Source: Sanyastnella coralliicola (GTDB taxonomy: Bacteria > Bacteroidota > Bacteroidia > Flavobacteriales_D > Sanyastnellaceae). From it: a stretch of DNA of 64,000 nt. How positions within the stretch are numbered: the first letter of the stretch is position 1; each line of letters opens with the position of its first letter. Shown here piece by piece: positions 10,026-18,428 of this stretch. The translations under genes were made by a program, and so were the position numbers. The stretch is taken from contig NZ_CP132543.1 in the NCBI RefSeq assembly GCF_030845195.1, positions 4,033,637 to 4,097,636 of the forward strand, written 5' to 3'. The notes below the pieces were generated by a model, which was given only the letters and a program-made list of their open reading frames with translations, did not search any database and had not been told where the DNA came from.

Positions 10026-11420
10026 ATGCAAGGAAGACTGCTCATCTTCATATTTATCTTGCTTAGCCATTCCGCGCTAGCGCAAATAGAAGCCTCGATC
10101 CAAAAACACAATTTTGGAGAGGTTGAACGTACCACAGACCGCGTGGTGGATATTCAATTCACTAACAACGGCAATGACGGTGCCTTCGTTTTGCGCACGA
10201 AAAGCGAGAATTATTACTCCACCCTTTGGTCACATCGACAGGTAGCGGCAGATAGTACTATTACGCTGCGCGTGAAGTTTAACCCAAGAAATAAGGGAGC
10301 GTACAATGATGAGCTTGAGATCTATTTCTCGTCGATGCAAGAGCCAATAAAGATCAAGTTGCGGGCAGAAGTAAACTACGTTGATCGAGGGGATAATCCC
10401 GCTTGTCCGAGTTTCAGAGAACGTCCTGATGATTGTTGTGAGGATGATGCGTTCATGGTCAAAGTAATTGATCAAAAAACGCGAAAACCCATTAAGAATG
10501 CCCGCGTCAGATTGATTGAGCAAGGGGTGTTGCAACGTGATGTGCGCACTGATCGTGAAGGCGTGTATACTGAGCCGGTGCCTATTGGCTATTACTTTAT
10601 GGTCGCTAGCGCGGAAGGGTACCTCAGCACGGATTCAACGAGTTATATCAACCGACGGAATAACTACTTCGAGCTCGAGCTTGAAAAGGAAGAGAAAGAG
10701 GAAGAGTTAGAATTAGAGGAAGAATTAGAAGAAGAGTGGACTGTTGAAAGTGAGGAGACGATTGTGATTCGAATTGGTCCAGTAGATATGGAGCCGGTAG
10801 TGGTGGAGTCAGCGGAGGAGGAACCTATTCTCGTCACAAGCGCTGACCTTCCTGAAGATCAATACCGTCCGAACAGCATTGTCTTCTTGGTTGACGTTTC
10901 GCAGTCAATGAATCAAAGTGGAAAGCTAGATCTGTTAAAGGCATCTATGCTGGAAATGATCGGTATTCTTCGTCCGATTGATCAGGTAGCCTTAATCAGC
11001 TATGCCTCAAAAACCGAAGTGGTCTTTGATATGACTTCCGCAGATCGGAAAGGGGAGATGGAATCAGCCATCAAAGCCCTCGAAGCTGGTGGAATGACTT
11101 CGGGAGCGAAGGGCTTCAGAGACGCCTATGAACTCGCAAACGAATACTTCATCGAAGGGGGAAACAACGAAGTCATCGTAACCACCGATGGCGCCTTTAC
11201 TAAACGCGACAGTCCGCAGATTCTGAAGATGGCTGACAAGAACCGCAAGAAGGATGTGAAGACAACCGTGGTGGGGATTCGATCAAAATCTTATGCCATC
11301 GAAACCCTAGAGAAGGTGGCGGAAGAAGGCCATGGGTCCTTCATTTTGATTGAAGACTATGATGTGGCCCTGGAGTCTTTGGTCGACGAGATCAAAAAGC
11401 AATCACTACGTCGACAGTAA
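10026..11420 (+). CDS. Exported DUF1573 / CarboxypepD-reg / VWA protein
   Basis: A 464-residue exported protein. Order of parts: signal peptide MQGRLLIFIFILLSHSALAQ; an ASH/DUF1573-type immunoglobulin-like domain (HNFGEVERTTDRVVDIQFTN, about 25-120); a carboxypeptidase-regulatory-like fold (VKVIDQKTRKPIKNARVRL, about 140-205); a Glu-rich linker (about 220-240); and a von Willebrand A domain (about 285-460). The VWA domain has a MIDAS-type DVSQSMNQS metal site and a TTDGAF loop. VWA domains bind proteins through a metal ion, so a surface-assembly or adhesion role is likely but inferred. The signal peptide end and the middle domain each carry a copy of the 13-base motif, and a third copy lies just upstream. 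No T9SS tail is present. Confidence 0.85.
   Translation: MQGRLLIFIFILLSHSALAQIEASIQKHNFGEVERTTDRVVDIQFTNNGNDGAFVLRTKSENYYSTLWSHRQVAADSTITLRVKFNPRNKGAYNDELEIYFSSMQEPIKIKLRAEVNYVDRGDNPACPSFRERPDDCCEDDAFMVKVIDQKTRKPIKNARVRLIEQGVLQRDVRTDREGVYTEPVPIGYYFMVASAEGYLSTDSTSYINRRNNYFELELEKEEKEEELELEEELEEEWTVESEETIVIRIGPVDMEPVVVESAEEEPILVTSADLPEDQYRPNSIVFLVDVSQSMNQSGKLDLLKASMLEMIGILRPIDQVALISYASKTEVVFDMTSADRKGEMESAIKALEAGGMTSGAKGFRDAYELANEYFIEGGNNEVIVTTDGAFTKRDSPQILKMADKNRKKDVKTTVVGIRSKSYAIETLEKVAEEGHGSFILIEDYDVALESLVDEIKKQSLRRQ
10070..10082 (-). repeat. 13-base dispersed motif, copy 4 (N=G)
   Basis: TTCCGCGCTAGCG on the plus strand. It encodes S-A-L-A at the signal-peptide cleavage region of the VWA protein, so here the motif is antisense to the gene. 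Confidence 0.85.
10604..10616 (+). repeat. 13-base dispersed motif, copy 5 (N=G)
   Basis: CGCTAGCGCGGAA, read as A-S-A-E in the regulatory-like domain of the VWA protein. Confidence 0.85.
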
Positions 11421-11423
11421 GCT

Positions 11424-11431
11424 TATCTTTG
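11424..11431 (+). promoter_or_regulatory. Promoter -7 box TATCTTTG of udk
   Basis: A full TAnnTTTG match ending four bases before the GTG start. The expected transcription start coincides with the start codon, implying a leaderless mRNA. Confidence 0.7.
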
Positions 11432-11435
11432 CGGC

Positions 11436-12053
11436 GTGAAAAAGCCGTATCTCATCGGAATCGTAGGTGGCAGCGCCAGTGGGAAAACATCCTTCCTGAA
11501 TGCCTTGCTTGACAGCTTTGGTCAAGAAGAGCTTAGCCTCGTATCACAGGATAATTACTATCGTCCGGCCGAAGAACAACCCAAAGACGAAAATGGGTGG
11601 ATGAATTTCGATCTTCCGGAATCGATCTATGGAGATGAATTCGTTCGAGACCTCGAAGTATTGAAATCAGGTCAAGCCATTGAACGCCTCGAATACACCT
11701 TCAATAATCCAGCAATTACCCCTGCCATGATTCGCGTGGAGCCCACTCCAGTAGTGATCAGCGAAGGCCTGTTTGTGCTTCATTATGCCGGAGTACGAGA
11801 GATGCTTGATTTCAAGGTGTATATCGATGCTGATGCTGACATTCGTCTGCAACGACGCATTGATCGAGATGCAAAAGAGCGAGGTTACCCTGAAGATGAA
11901 GTGCGTTATCAATGGGCAAATCACGTAAGACCGGCCGATCAGAAGTACTTGGAGCCATACAAGGATCAATGCGACCTTGTGGTGAATAATAATGAGAGCT
12001 TTGAACAAGGACTAGCAGCACTGGTTAGTCACATCAAGAGCAAATTGACATGA
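11436..12053 (+). CDS. udk: Uridine kinase
   Basis: Phosphorylates uridine and cytidine in pyrimidine salvage. The P-loop GGSASGKTSF starts at residue 11, and the YYRP and DRDAKERGY segments fit the uridine/cytidine kinase family; 205 residues is the normal length. The start is GTG (GTG-AAA-AAG), fixed by the promoter box just before it. Its stop overlaps the next start in ATGA, so it leads a short operon with the ArsC-like and EamA genes. Confidence 0.92.
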   Translation: MKKPYLIGIVGGSASGKTSFLNALLDSFGQEELSLVSQDNYYRPAEEQPKDENGWMNFDLPESIYGDEFVRDLEVLKSGQAIERLEYTFNNPAITPAMIRVEPTPVVISEGLFVLHYAGVREMLDFKVYIDADADIRLQRRIDRDAKERGYPEDEVRYQWANHVRPADQKYLEPYKDQCDLVVNNNESFEQGLAALVSHIKSKLT

Positions 12054-12406
12054 AAAAGATCTATCACCTTTCTACTTGTAATACTAATCAGCGTATTATC
12101 AAGGAACTTGGTCTAAAAGACCGAAATGACATCGAAATGCAGGACATCAAGTTCGACAAGATGACTCTTGAACAAGTAGATCACATGAAGTCGTTGGCAG
12201 GCTCATACGAAGCTTTGTTTTCACGTCGTTCAATGAAGTTCCGTTCCATGGGATTAGCAGATAAGACCTTGACTGAAGACGATTACCGTCAACTCATTAT
12301 TGATGAGTACACTTTCCTGAAGCGACCAGTGATCGTAATTGACGACAAGATTTTTATCGGTAGTGCTAAGGCTCAGGTTCAAGGCGCCGCCGAAGCAATT
12401 GGCTAA
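12050..12406 (+). CDS. ArsC/Spx-family thioredoxin-fold protein
   Basis: A 118-residue protein of the arsenate reductase-like family. The N-terminal strand leads into STCNTNQRII, where the Cys occupies the ArsC nucleophile position, although the usual CxxC or CSxxR signature is not kept. Later SRRSMKFR and KRPVIVIDDKIFIG match the Arg-containing loop and the cis-Pro strand of the fold. True arsenate reductase activity is doubtful. A redox or glutathione-linked role, or an Spx-like regulator, is possible. It overlaps udk by four bases and the next gene by one. Confidence 0.8.
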   Translation: MKKIYHLSTCNTNQRIIKELGLKDRNDIEMQDIKFDKMTLEQVDHMKSLAGSYEALFSRRSMKFRSMGLADKTLTEDDYRQLIIDEYTFLKRPVIVIDDKIFIGSAKAQVQGAAEAIG

Positions 12407-13305
12407 TGTCAAAAAAGCTTGTAGCACACATACTGCTATTCTTCGTAGCCGTTATCTACGGTGCGAATTACTTGGTGGCTAAAGGTTTGATGCCTGACTT
12501 AATTGGTCCATCTGGCTTTATCTTCATCCGTGTTTCTGCAGCGACAGTTTTATTTTGGATTGTCTATCTCCTCAGTTACGAGAAGATCGATAAGAAAGAC
12601 CTTGTCCGACTAGCCTTGTGTGGACTCACTGGCGTGGCGACCAATCAGTTGTTCTTTTTCAATGGGTTGAATGCGACCTCTCCGGTCAATGCGTCCATCA
12701 TTATGACGAGTAACCCAATTCTGGTTCTGGTGGTGTCAGCGATCATACTGAAGACCCGAATCACTTCGAGAAAACTAGCTGGAATCTTCCTAGGAGCAGC
12801 TGGAGCAATTGTGTTGCTCTTACTTCAAGGGAGCGCTAAAATCAGTTGGCAGGGAGATGTAATGATCCTGATCAATGCGCTGTCATATGGTATCTACCTT
12901 GTGTTGGTCAAGCCGTTGATGGTTAAGTATAAACCCGTCACTGTCATTACATGGGTGTTTACCATGGGACTCATCTTGGTGGCTCCTATTGGTTTCAATC
13001 AATTCATGGCAATTGACTGGAGTAGCTTTACCTCTTCACATTGGTTGGGTGTATTCTATGTGGTGATTTGTACTACGTTCTTGGTCTACTTGATGAATAT
13101 CTACGCCTTGAAGACGGTTCAGCCAACGGTAGTGAGTGTGTACATCTACCTCCAACCATTGTTAGCAGGAATCTTCGCCTACATCTTCGCCAGCTTTGGT
13201 GGGGAAGACTATACAGGCGACATCAATTGGCAACGAATCTTGTGTGCGCTCGCAATCTTCGTCGGAGTTTATTTGGTCAGTGTGCCTGCCCGCAGGCAGC
13301 GGTAG
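12406..13305 (+). CDS. DMT-superfamily transporter (EamA)
   Basis: An integral membrane protein of 299 residues with two EamA repeats, about ten transmembrane helices in all, and the family-typical RVSAATVLFW segment early on. Drug/metabolite transporters of this type mostly export small metabolites; the substrate cannot be read from the sequence. The start overlaps the preceding stop by one base, so it is translationally coupled in the udk operon. Its last codons contain the hairpin TGCCTGC-CC-GCAGGCA (13283-13298). Confidence 0.88.
   Translation: MSKKLVAHILLFFVAVIYGANYLVAKGLMPDLIGPSGFIFIRVSAATVLFWIVYLLSYEKIDKKDLVRLALCGLTGVATNQLFFFNGLNATSPVNASIIMTSNPILVLVVSAIILKTRITSRKLAGIFLGAAGAIVLLLLQGSAKISWQGDVMILINALSYGIYLVLVKPLMVKYKPVTVITWVFTMGLILVAPIGFNQFMAIDWSSFTSSHWLGVFYVVICTTFLVYLMNIYALKTVQPTVVSVYIYLQPLLAGIFAYIFASFGGEDYTGDINWQRILCALAIFVGVYLVSVPARRQR
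13283..13298. other. GC-rich palindrome at the 3' end of the EamA gene
   Basis: TGCCTGC-CC-GCAGGCA lies over the last codons. There is no T-tract, so it is not a standard terminator; it may stabilise the 3' end. Confidence 0.5.
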
Positions 13306-13352
13306 TTCCAAGTTCAAGCATTCCTTCTTACCTTACGGGAAAATCTCTAGTC

Positions 13353-13892
13353 ATGCCCATTAGACGTCCGTTCAACCTCCTTCAGTGGATCGAAGAAAAC
13401 AGAGAACTACTCAAGCCTCCGGTTGGAAATAAAAACATGTATGTAGAAAGCGGCGATTACATTGTAATGATCGTTGCCGGACCAAACGCGCGCAAGGATT
13501 ACCACTACAACGAAACGGAAGAGCTCTTCTATCAAATTGAGGGGGAGATCAACGTACGCATCCAAGAAGATGGCAAGGCGGTAGATATTCCGTTGAAAGC
13601 AGGCGATATGTACCTACACCCAGCAAAGGTGCCGCATTCACCAATGCGTTCAGAGGGCTCTATCGGACTAGTGATTGAGCGTAAGCGTGCTTCTTACGAA
13701 GGGAAAGATGGACTCCTATGGTTCTGCGATAATTGTAATCACAAACTGCACGAAACCTACTTCCCTCTATCGAATATTGAGAAAGATTTCTTGCCTCGTT
13801 TCAATGAGTTTTATGCCTCAAAAGAGCTGAGAACATGCAACAATTGCGGGCATGTGATGGAGGTGGACGAACGCTTCGTTACGGAAGACTGA
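13353..13892 (+). CDS. nbaC: 3-hydroxyanthranilate 3,4-dioxygenase
   Basis: Opens the ring of 3-hydroxyanthranilate in tryptophan breakdown (kynurenine route) on the way to quinolinate/NAD or 2-nitrobenzoate degradation. It has 179 residues. The cupin Fe(II) ligands fall at His51, Glu57 and His95, with Arg47 and Arg99 in the substrate pocket, and the C-terminal rubredoxin-like metal site is Cys125/Cys128/Cys162/Cys165; the spacing is what is known for bacterial members. The open frame extends upstream over the EamA gene, but ATG 13353 is the first start that gives the standard N-terminus MPIRRPFNLL. No other kynurenine gene is visible except a possible aminotransferase at 34 kb. Confidence 0.95.
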   Translation: MPIRRPFNLLQWIEENRELLKPPVGNKNMYVESGDYIVMIVAGPNARKDYHYNETEELFYQIEGEINVRIQEDGKAVDIPLKAGDMYLHPAKVPHSPMRSEGSIGLVIERKRASYEGKDGLLWFCDNCNHKLHETYFPLSNIEKDFLPRFNEFYASKELRTCNNCGHVMEVDERFVTED

Positions 13893-13913
13893 AAATATTG
13901 AACTCCTTTTATT

Positions 13914-13938
13914 AAGCCGACAACTTTGTCGGCTTTTT
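13914..13938 (+). terminator. Terminator after the dioxygenase
   Basis: AAGCCGACA-ACTT-TGTCGGCTT followed by TTTT. Confidence 0.9.
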
Positions 13939-13957
13939 TGTGCAACGTTTTTTCGAA

Positions 13958-13994
13958 AGCTCAGGTCTTACAGGGGAACGGCGCAAGCTGAGCT
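13958..13994. promoter_or_regulatory. Inverted repeat in the leader of the giant protein
   Basis: AGCTCAG pairs with CTGAGCT across 23 bases and ends 12 bases before the ATG at 14007. It could fold in the mRNA leader; significance uncertain. Confidence 0.35.
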
Positions 13995-14006
13995 AACAAA
14001 AAAACG

Positions 14007-17000
14007 ATGAAACGAACTATACTGTCTCTTGCATTGCTAATGCTTTGCTTTCCTGTCTTATCTCAGGATTGCTACAATGTTTACTTAGGTCTCGATAGCT
14101 ACATCGCCCAAGGCGGGCCCGAAGCGGTTTTCTGGGAGTTAGTAGATAACGAGAATACCCTCATCGAATCAGGGGTTGCCCAATATTCGATGAACGATCC
14201 GTACTACGATCAAGTGCTTTGCTTAGAACCGGGATGCTACACCTTAAACGCTGAGGTGAATGGCTTTTTCAATCCACTAGGTATCGAAGCTTACCTTGAA
14301 TCAGACAACGGTGAAATCAATGATTTGATGATTTCAATGCTCGACCTAGGACTAGCCATTGAGTTCTGTGTTTCGGCACCGGCGGTTGATTGTCCTGAGA
14401 CGATTAGCTTCGAACAAGTAGGAGAGGAGTGTGCTGTGTATATCGCTACCGTTGATGGCTATGATGGACCTGTCATTTGGGATGCTACAGGTTTTGGAGC
14501 GTTTGACGGAGATGAATCATACATGTTCGACTTCTGGAACGAAGGTGTTTACGACGTATGTGCAACGATCTTGACCGATGACTGTGAGACGACCATTTGT
14601 ACTTCGATCACCATCGACTGTTTTGATAACTGTGAGCTGTACGTAGGTTTAGAACAAGAGACAGATTGTGGTCCATTCCTGTTCTATGGCGAAAACGAAA
14701 ATCCTGAACTCCCAATCTGGTGGTGGGTAGAAGGGTTGAACATTCAAAGCGAAGGCTCTTACTTCACTTTTATGCCTGAAGAAGCGGGGGTATACACTGT
14801 TTGTGCTTCCAACGAATCTGAACTATGCCCTTGGGGAGACGTTTCTTGTTTCACTATTGAAGTTCCTGAAGGCTGTTTTGCTCAGGAATGTCCGGAAACG
14901 ATCAGCTTCCAACAAGTCGGTGAGGAGTGTGCGGTATACATCGCTGCAGTGGACGGTTATGAAGGTCCTGTTATCTGGGAGGCTACAGGCTTTGATACTT
15001 TCGAAGGCAATGAATCATACATGTTTGACTTCTGGAACGAAGGCGTTTACGAGGTGTGTGCAACGATTATTTCAGATGATTGTGAGACAACCATTTGTAA
15101 CACGATTACGATCGATTGCTTTAATGAATGTGAGGTTGATGTATTTGTATCTGAATTTGATTGCGGTATTGAATTCGACGTGGATTGGACCAATGCAGAT
15201 TGGTTCGGATGGTACGTTGATGGATTACTTGTTTCAGAGATGGATCTAGGATTTAGCTTCTTTCCCGAGGTTTATGGAACTTATGATCTCTGCTTTGTCT
15301 ACGAATCTATTGAATGTGGTGGACAAGAGTGGTGCTACAACTACACGCCTTCGGAAGAGTGCTTCGCTCAGAGCTGCGAGTTGTATGTGACTGTTGTCGA
15401 AGAAACAGACTGCGCCTTCGTCTTCTACGGCGAAAACGAGAATCCTGACCTGCCTATTTGGTGGTGGGTTGAAGGATTGAATATCCAAAACGAAGGACCT
15501 TTCTTCACGTTCAGTCCAGATGAGCCAGGTGAGTACACAATTTGTGCATCGAACGAATCTGAACTTTGTCCTTGGGGAAATGTGACTTGCTACACGGTTG
15601 AAGTTCCTGAAGGCTGTTTCTCTGAAGAGTGCGAATTTGAAATTATCGTTGATCAGTTCGACTGTGGTTCTTTCTTCGTGAGTCTCGATGGAGATTACGA
15701 CGAGAGCGGAGTGAATTGGTACCTCGATGAAGAACTTTACATGGAGAGCTCAGGGTTCACGAACGTGAATCTTCCAAACAATGGAGCATACCAACTCTGC
15801 GTGACCTACGAGTCTGAAGATTGTTCAACCGAACAATGCGTGACGCTATACGCTGAAGGATGCGTTGAAGAGTGCACCGAAGTACAAGGAAGCATGACAA
15901 GCTGGGTCAGCGAAGGCGGTCCCGTATATGTTGACTGGACGTTGTACACAGCTGAAGAAGAAGTCTTGCTTAATGGAATTGAGCAGTTCTCAGAAGACGA
16001 TCCTGTTGCATTCATTGACTTCTGTCTTGAAGAAGGCTGCTATATCTATGAAGTTTTTAACCCTAACGGGGAATTGGATAGCGAATCGTTCAGCGTAGGC
16101 CTTGGCGGCGTCTTGGGCTTGGTTGAAGTGACGAATCTGATCCAGTTAGATCAATACATCGTCTTTGAATTCTGTGTGGAAAGTACCCTAGGGTATCCTG
16201 AAGGTGATTGTCCTGATCCAGAAATTTGGGCTGGTGGCAACTGCGGTGAATGGGCCTTTGAAATCGGATCATTCCAAGAAGGCGAGCAAGCCATCTGGTC
16301 TTTCGGAGATGGAACTGTCATGGAAGGAGGTCACTTCATTACGCACGAATTCGATGAGCCAGGTAGCTACGATGTTTGCGTAGAGTTCTGGAGCGATGAA
16401 TGTGAAGGTGTCTACGCCTGCACGACGATCTACGTTGAAGACTGTGTGAATTCATGTGACGTAGATGTGTATGTCACTGAAATGGACTGCTCGATCATCT
16501 TCGATGCAGCAACCGTACCATCTGACAACTACGGCTGGTATGTGAATGGTGAACTCGTTTCTGAAAACGAACTAGCGCTATTCTTCGACCCAGAATATGC
16601 AGGATACTACGAGTTCTGTCTCGTCTACGAAAATGAAGAATGTGGAACGCAAGAATGGTGTTACAGCACCGTTTTCGAAGAAGACTGTTTCTCTGATGAG
16701 TGCTTCCTAGAGATCACTTACACGATGAATGATGACTGCGGTCCGTTTGTGTTCTTAGGGGCAACATATGATCCAAATACACCAATCTGGTGGTGGGTTG
16801 AAGGACAGAACATCGAAAGTGAAGGAAACGCATTCACCTTTATGCCAGAAGAAGCAGGGGTCTACACGATCTGCGCGGGAATCGAAACGCCTGAATGTCC
16901 GTTCGGAACTACTGAATGCATCACGATTGAAGTACCAGAAGGCTGCTTTGAAACCGAAGATTGTACCCTCTACGGTGAAGTGGAAGCCTTGACTTGCGAC

Positions 17001-18257
17001 GTGTGGTTGCTAGAACTAGGCGGAAACCTTCCATGGGAAGTTATTCCAGGAATCTGGCTTGACAATGAGTACTACGGACAAGGAATGTCAGCAACCTTCT
17101 TGCTTGAGCCGGGATGGCACACAGTATGCGCTGGCTACGAGTCTGAAGCTTGTGAAGGCGAAGTAGAATGGTGCACTGAATTCTACGTCGAAGAATGTGA
17201 ATGTCCATACTACGTGGAGTCTTGGGTTGACGGATGCCAAGTCTTCCTTGAAATTCCACAAGCTGATCCAAATGCTGAGGTGTTGTGGGAAGTCAATGGA
17301 GTCACCTATGAAGGAGGAAGTGTCCTAGACGTAATCGTCAGCGAAAATGGTTACTACACAGGATGCGCGGTCTACAATGATCCATTCTGCCAAGACCTTG
17401 TGTTGTGCTTCGACTTTGGAATTGATGGTTGCGAAGAAGAAACAGATTGTTTCCTTCAGGTAGACTACCAATTGATCGAGGGAACAACTTACCTCTTCGA
17501 AGCGAATGCCCCAGATAATGCCACGGTTTGGTGGTCGATCAACGATGAAGTGATAGAAAGCGGAAACCTCTTTGATTATGAGTTCAACGCTTTCGGTCAG
17601 TACGAGATCTGCGCCTTCTATGAGACGCCTGAATGTCCTGAAGGAGTTTGGGAATGTGTGAACATCGTGGTTGCTGATGAATTCGATTGTACTCCAGTGG
17701 TCATCTACTTTGACGCCATTGATGAATTGGATGTAGACGTCGATATCGAGTACATCATTGAAGGCCTTGGTTTCGAATTAGAAGGCTTGATCACGATCCA
17801 AGAAGAGTGTGGTTCAACGATTCTAGAGCTATGTGTGCCTGATGGATGTTACCAGGTGACGATGTCGCTTGAAGAGTTTGAAGACCTCGCGCTTTACCTC
17901 GCGATCTTCATCGATAACGGCTTGCCAATTGAGTATGACATTGACTTCTTGAACCAGACAGTTACCATTGAAATGGGTGTGAATGATGATTGTGCTACTG
18001 ATATCGCTAGCGCGGAATTGGAATCACTTTCTCTCTTCCCTAATCCAGTAAATGAAACATTGAATGTTGTTTACCCGAATGGCAACAACGACCAATGGAT
18101 GATTTTCGATAGCAAAGGAAGTTTAGTCGAACAAGGAAATTTGAATGAATTCGGTGTGCTTAAACTGAATACTAGCCACTTGGAAAGCGGTGCGTATGTT
18201 CTTCGAATAGAAGGCAATACCAAAGTCCTGACGCAGCGATTCCAGGTTATTCACTGA
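14007..18257 (+). CDS. Giant acidic Cys-rich T9SS protein without Lys/Arg
   Basis: A 1416-residue exported protein: signal peptide (MKRTILSLALLMLCFPVLSQ), about 1300 residues of repeats and a T9SS sorting domain (SLFPNPVNET ... RFQVIH). The repeats alternate several beta modules of about 70-90 residues, each with paired Cys: the CPETISF-QVGEECAVYI type (two copies), the CELYV ... PIWWWVEG type (about three), the C-E/D-V-D-V type and one PKD-like module (AIWSFGDGTV). Reading every residue, I find no Lys or Arg from residue 4 to 1369; the next is Lys1370 in the sorting domain. Glu, Asp, Cys, Trp and Tyr are very common. Disulfide-linked, calcium-binding, protease-resistant surface fibre is an inference. 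Terminators lie on both sides, so it is a single-gene unit. Confidence 0.9.
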   Translation: MKRTILSLALLMLCFPVLSQDCYNVYLGLDSYIAQGGPEAVFWELVDNENTLIESGVAQYSMNDPYYDQVLCLEPGCYTLNAEVNGFFNPLGIEAYLESDNGEINDLMISMLDLGLAIEFCVSAPAVDCPETISFEQVGEECAVYIATVDGYDGPVIWDATGFGAFDGDESYMFDFWNEGVYDVCATILTDDCETTICTSITIDCFDNCELYVGLEQETDCGPFLFYGENENPELPIWWWVEGLNIQSEGSYFTFMPEEAGVYTVCASNESELCPWGDVSCFTIEVPEGCFAQECPETISFQQVGEECAVYIAAVDGYEGPVIWEATGFDTFEGNESYMFDFWNEGVYEVCATIISDDCETTICNTITIDCFNECEVDVFVSEFDCGIEFDVDWTNADWFGWYVDGLLVSEMDLGFSFFPEVYGTYDLCFVYESIECGGQEWCYNYTPSEECFAQSCELYVTVVEETDCAFVFYGENENPDLPIWWWVEGLNIQNEGPFFTFSPDEPGEYTICASNESELCPWGNVTCYTVEVPEGCFSEECEFEIIVDQFDCGSFFVSLDGDYDESGVNWYLDEELYMESSGFTNVNLPNNGAYQLCVTYESEDCSTEQCVTLYAEGCVEECTEVQGSMTSWVSEGGPVYVDWTLYTAEEEVLLNGIEQFSEDDPVAFIDFCLEEGCYIYEVFNPNGELDSESFSVGLGGVLGLVEVTNLIQLDQYIVFEFCVESTLGYPEGDCPDPEIWAGGNCGEWAFEIGSFQEGEQAIWSFGDGTVMEGGHFITHEFDEPGSYDVCVEFWSDECEGVYACTTIYVEDCVNSCDVDVYVTEMDCSIIFDAATVPSDNYGWYVNGELVSENELALFFDPEYAGYYEFCLVYENEECGTQEWCYSTVFEEDCFSDECFLEITYTMNDDCGPFVFLGATYDPNTPIWWWVEGQNIESEGNAFTFMPEEAGVYTICAGIETPECPFGTTECITIEVPEGCFETEDCTLYGEVEALTCDVWLLELGGNLPWEVIPGIWLDNEYYGQGMSATFLLEPGWHTVCAGYESEACEGEVEWCTEFYVEECECPYYVESWVDGCQVFLEIPQADPNAEVLWEVNGVTYEGGSVLDVIVSENGYYTGCAVYNDPFCQDLVLCFDFGIDGCEEETDCFLQVDYQLIEGTTYLFEANAPDNATVWWSINDEVIESGNLFDYEFNAFGQYEICAFYETPECPEGVWECVNIVVADEFDCTPVVIYFDAIDELDVDVDIEYIIEGLGFELEGLITIQEECGSTILELCVPDGCYQVTMSLEEFEDLALYLAIFIDNGLPIEYDIDFLNQTVTIEMGVNDDCATDIASAELESLSLFPNPVNETLNVVYPNGNNDQWMIFDSKGSLVEQGNLNEFGVLKLNTSHLESGAYVLRIEGNTKVLTQRFQVIH
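18005..18017 (+). repeat. 13-base dispersed motif, copy 6 (N=G)
   Basis: CGCTAGCGCGGAA, encoding A-S-A-E at the junction between the repeat region and the T9SS sorting domain of the giant protein. Confidence 0.85.
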
Positions 18258-18276
18258 TTTGGTTAAGGTGATAAGG

Positions 18277-18303
18277 AGAGGGGCTTATGGCCCCTCTTTT
18301 TGT
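18277..18303 (+). terminator. Terminator of the giant protein
   Basis: AGAGGGGC-TTATG-GCCCCTCT followed by TTTTTG. Confidence 0.9.
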
Positions 18304-18389
18304 GCTTGTATTTAGGGCATCTTAACAATTCACTGAATTCCATTCACATGCATTAGGAATTCGGGGTGGGTAGGCTGGTTTCTTATTAC

Positions 18390-18397
18390 TAAATTCG
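18390..18397 (+). promoter_or_regulatory. Promoter -7 box TAAATTCG
   Basis: A TAnnTTTG variant upstream of the DUF2723 gene. A TTG codon lies four bases after it at 18402, the spacing seen at udk and wecB. Confidence 0.5.
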
Positions 18398-18428
18398 CCC
18401 ATTGCCAACGAGCACCATTACGCCAAGC

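Noticed and set aside
13041..13352. N-terminal extension of the dioxygenase
   Set aside because: It overlaps the EamA gene in another frame; the standard N-terminus begins at 13353.
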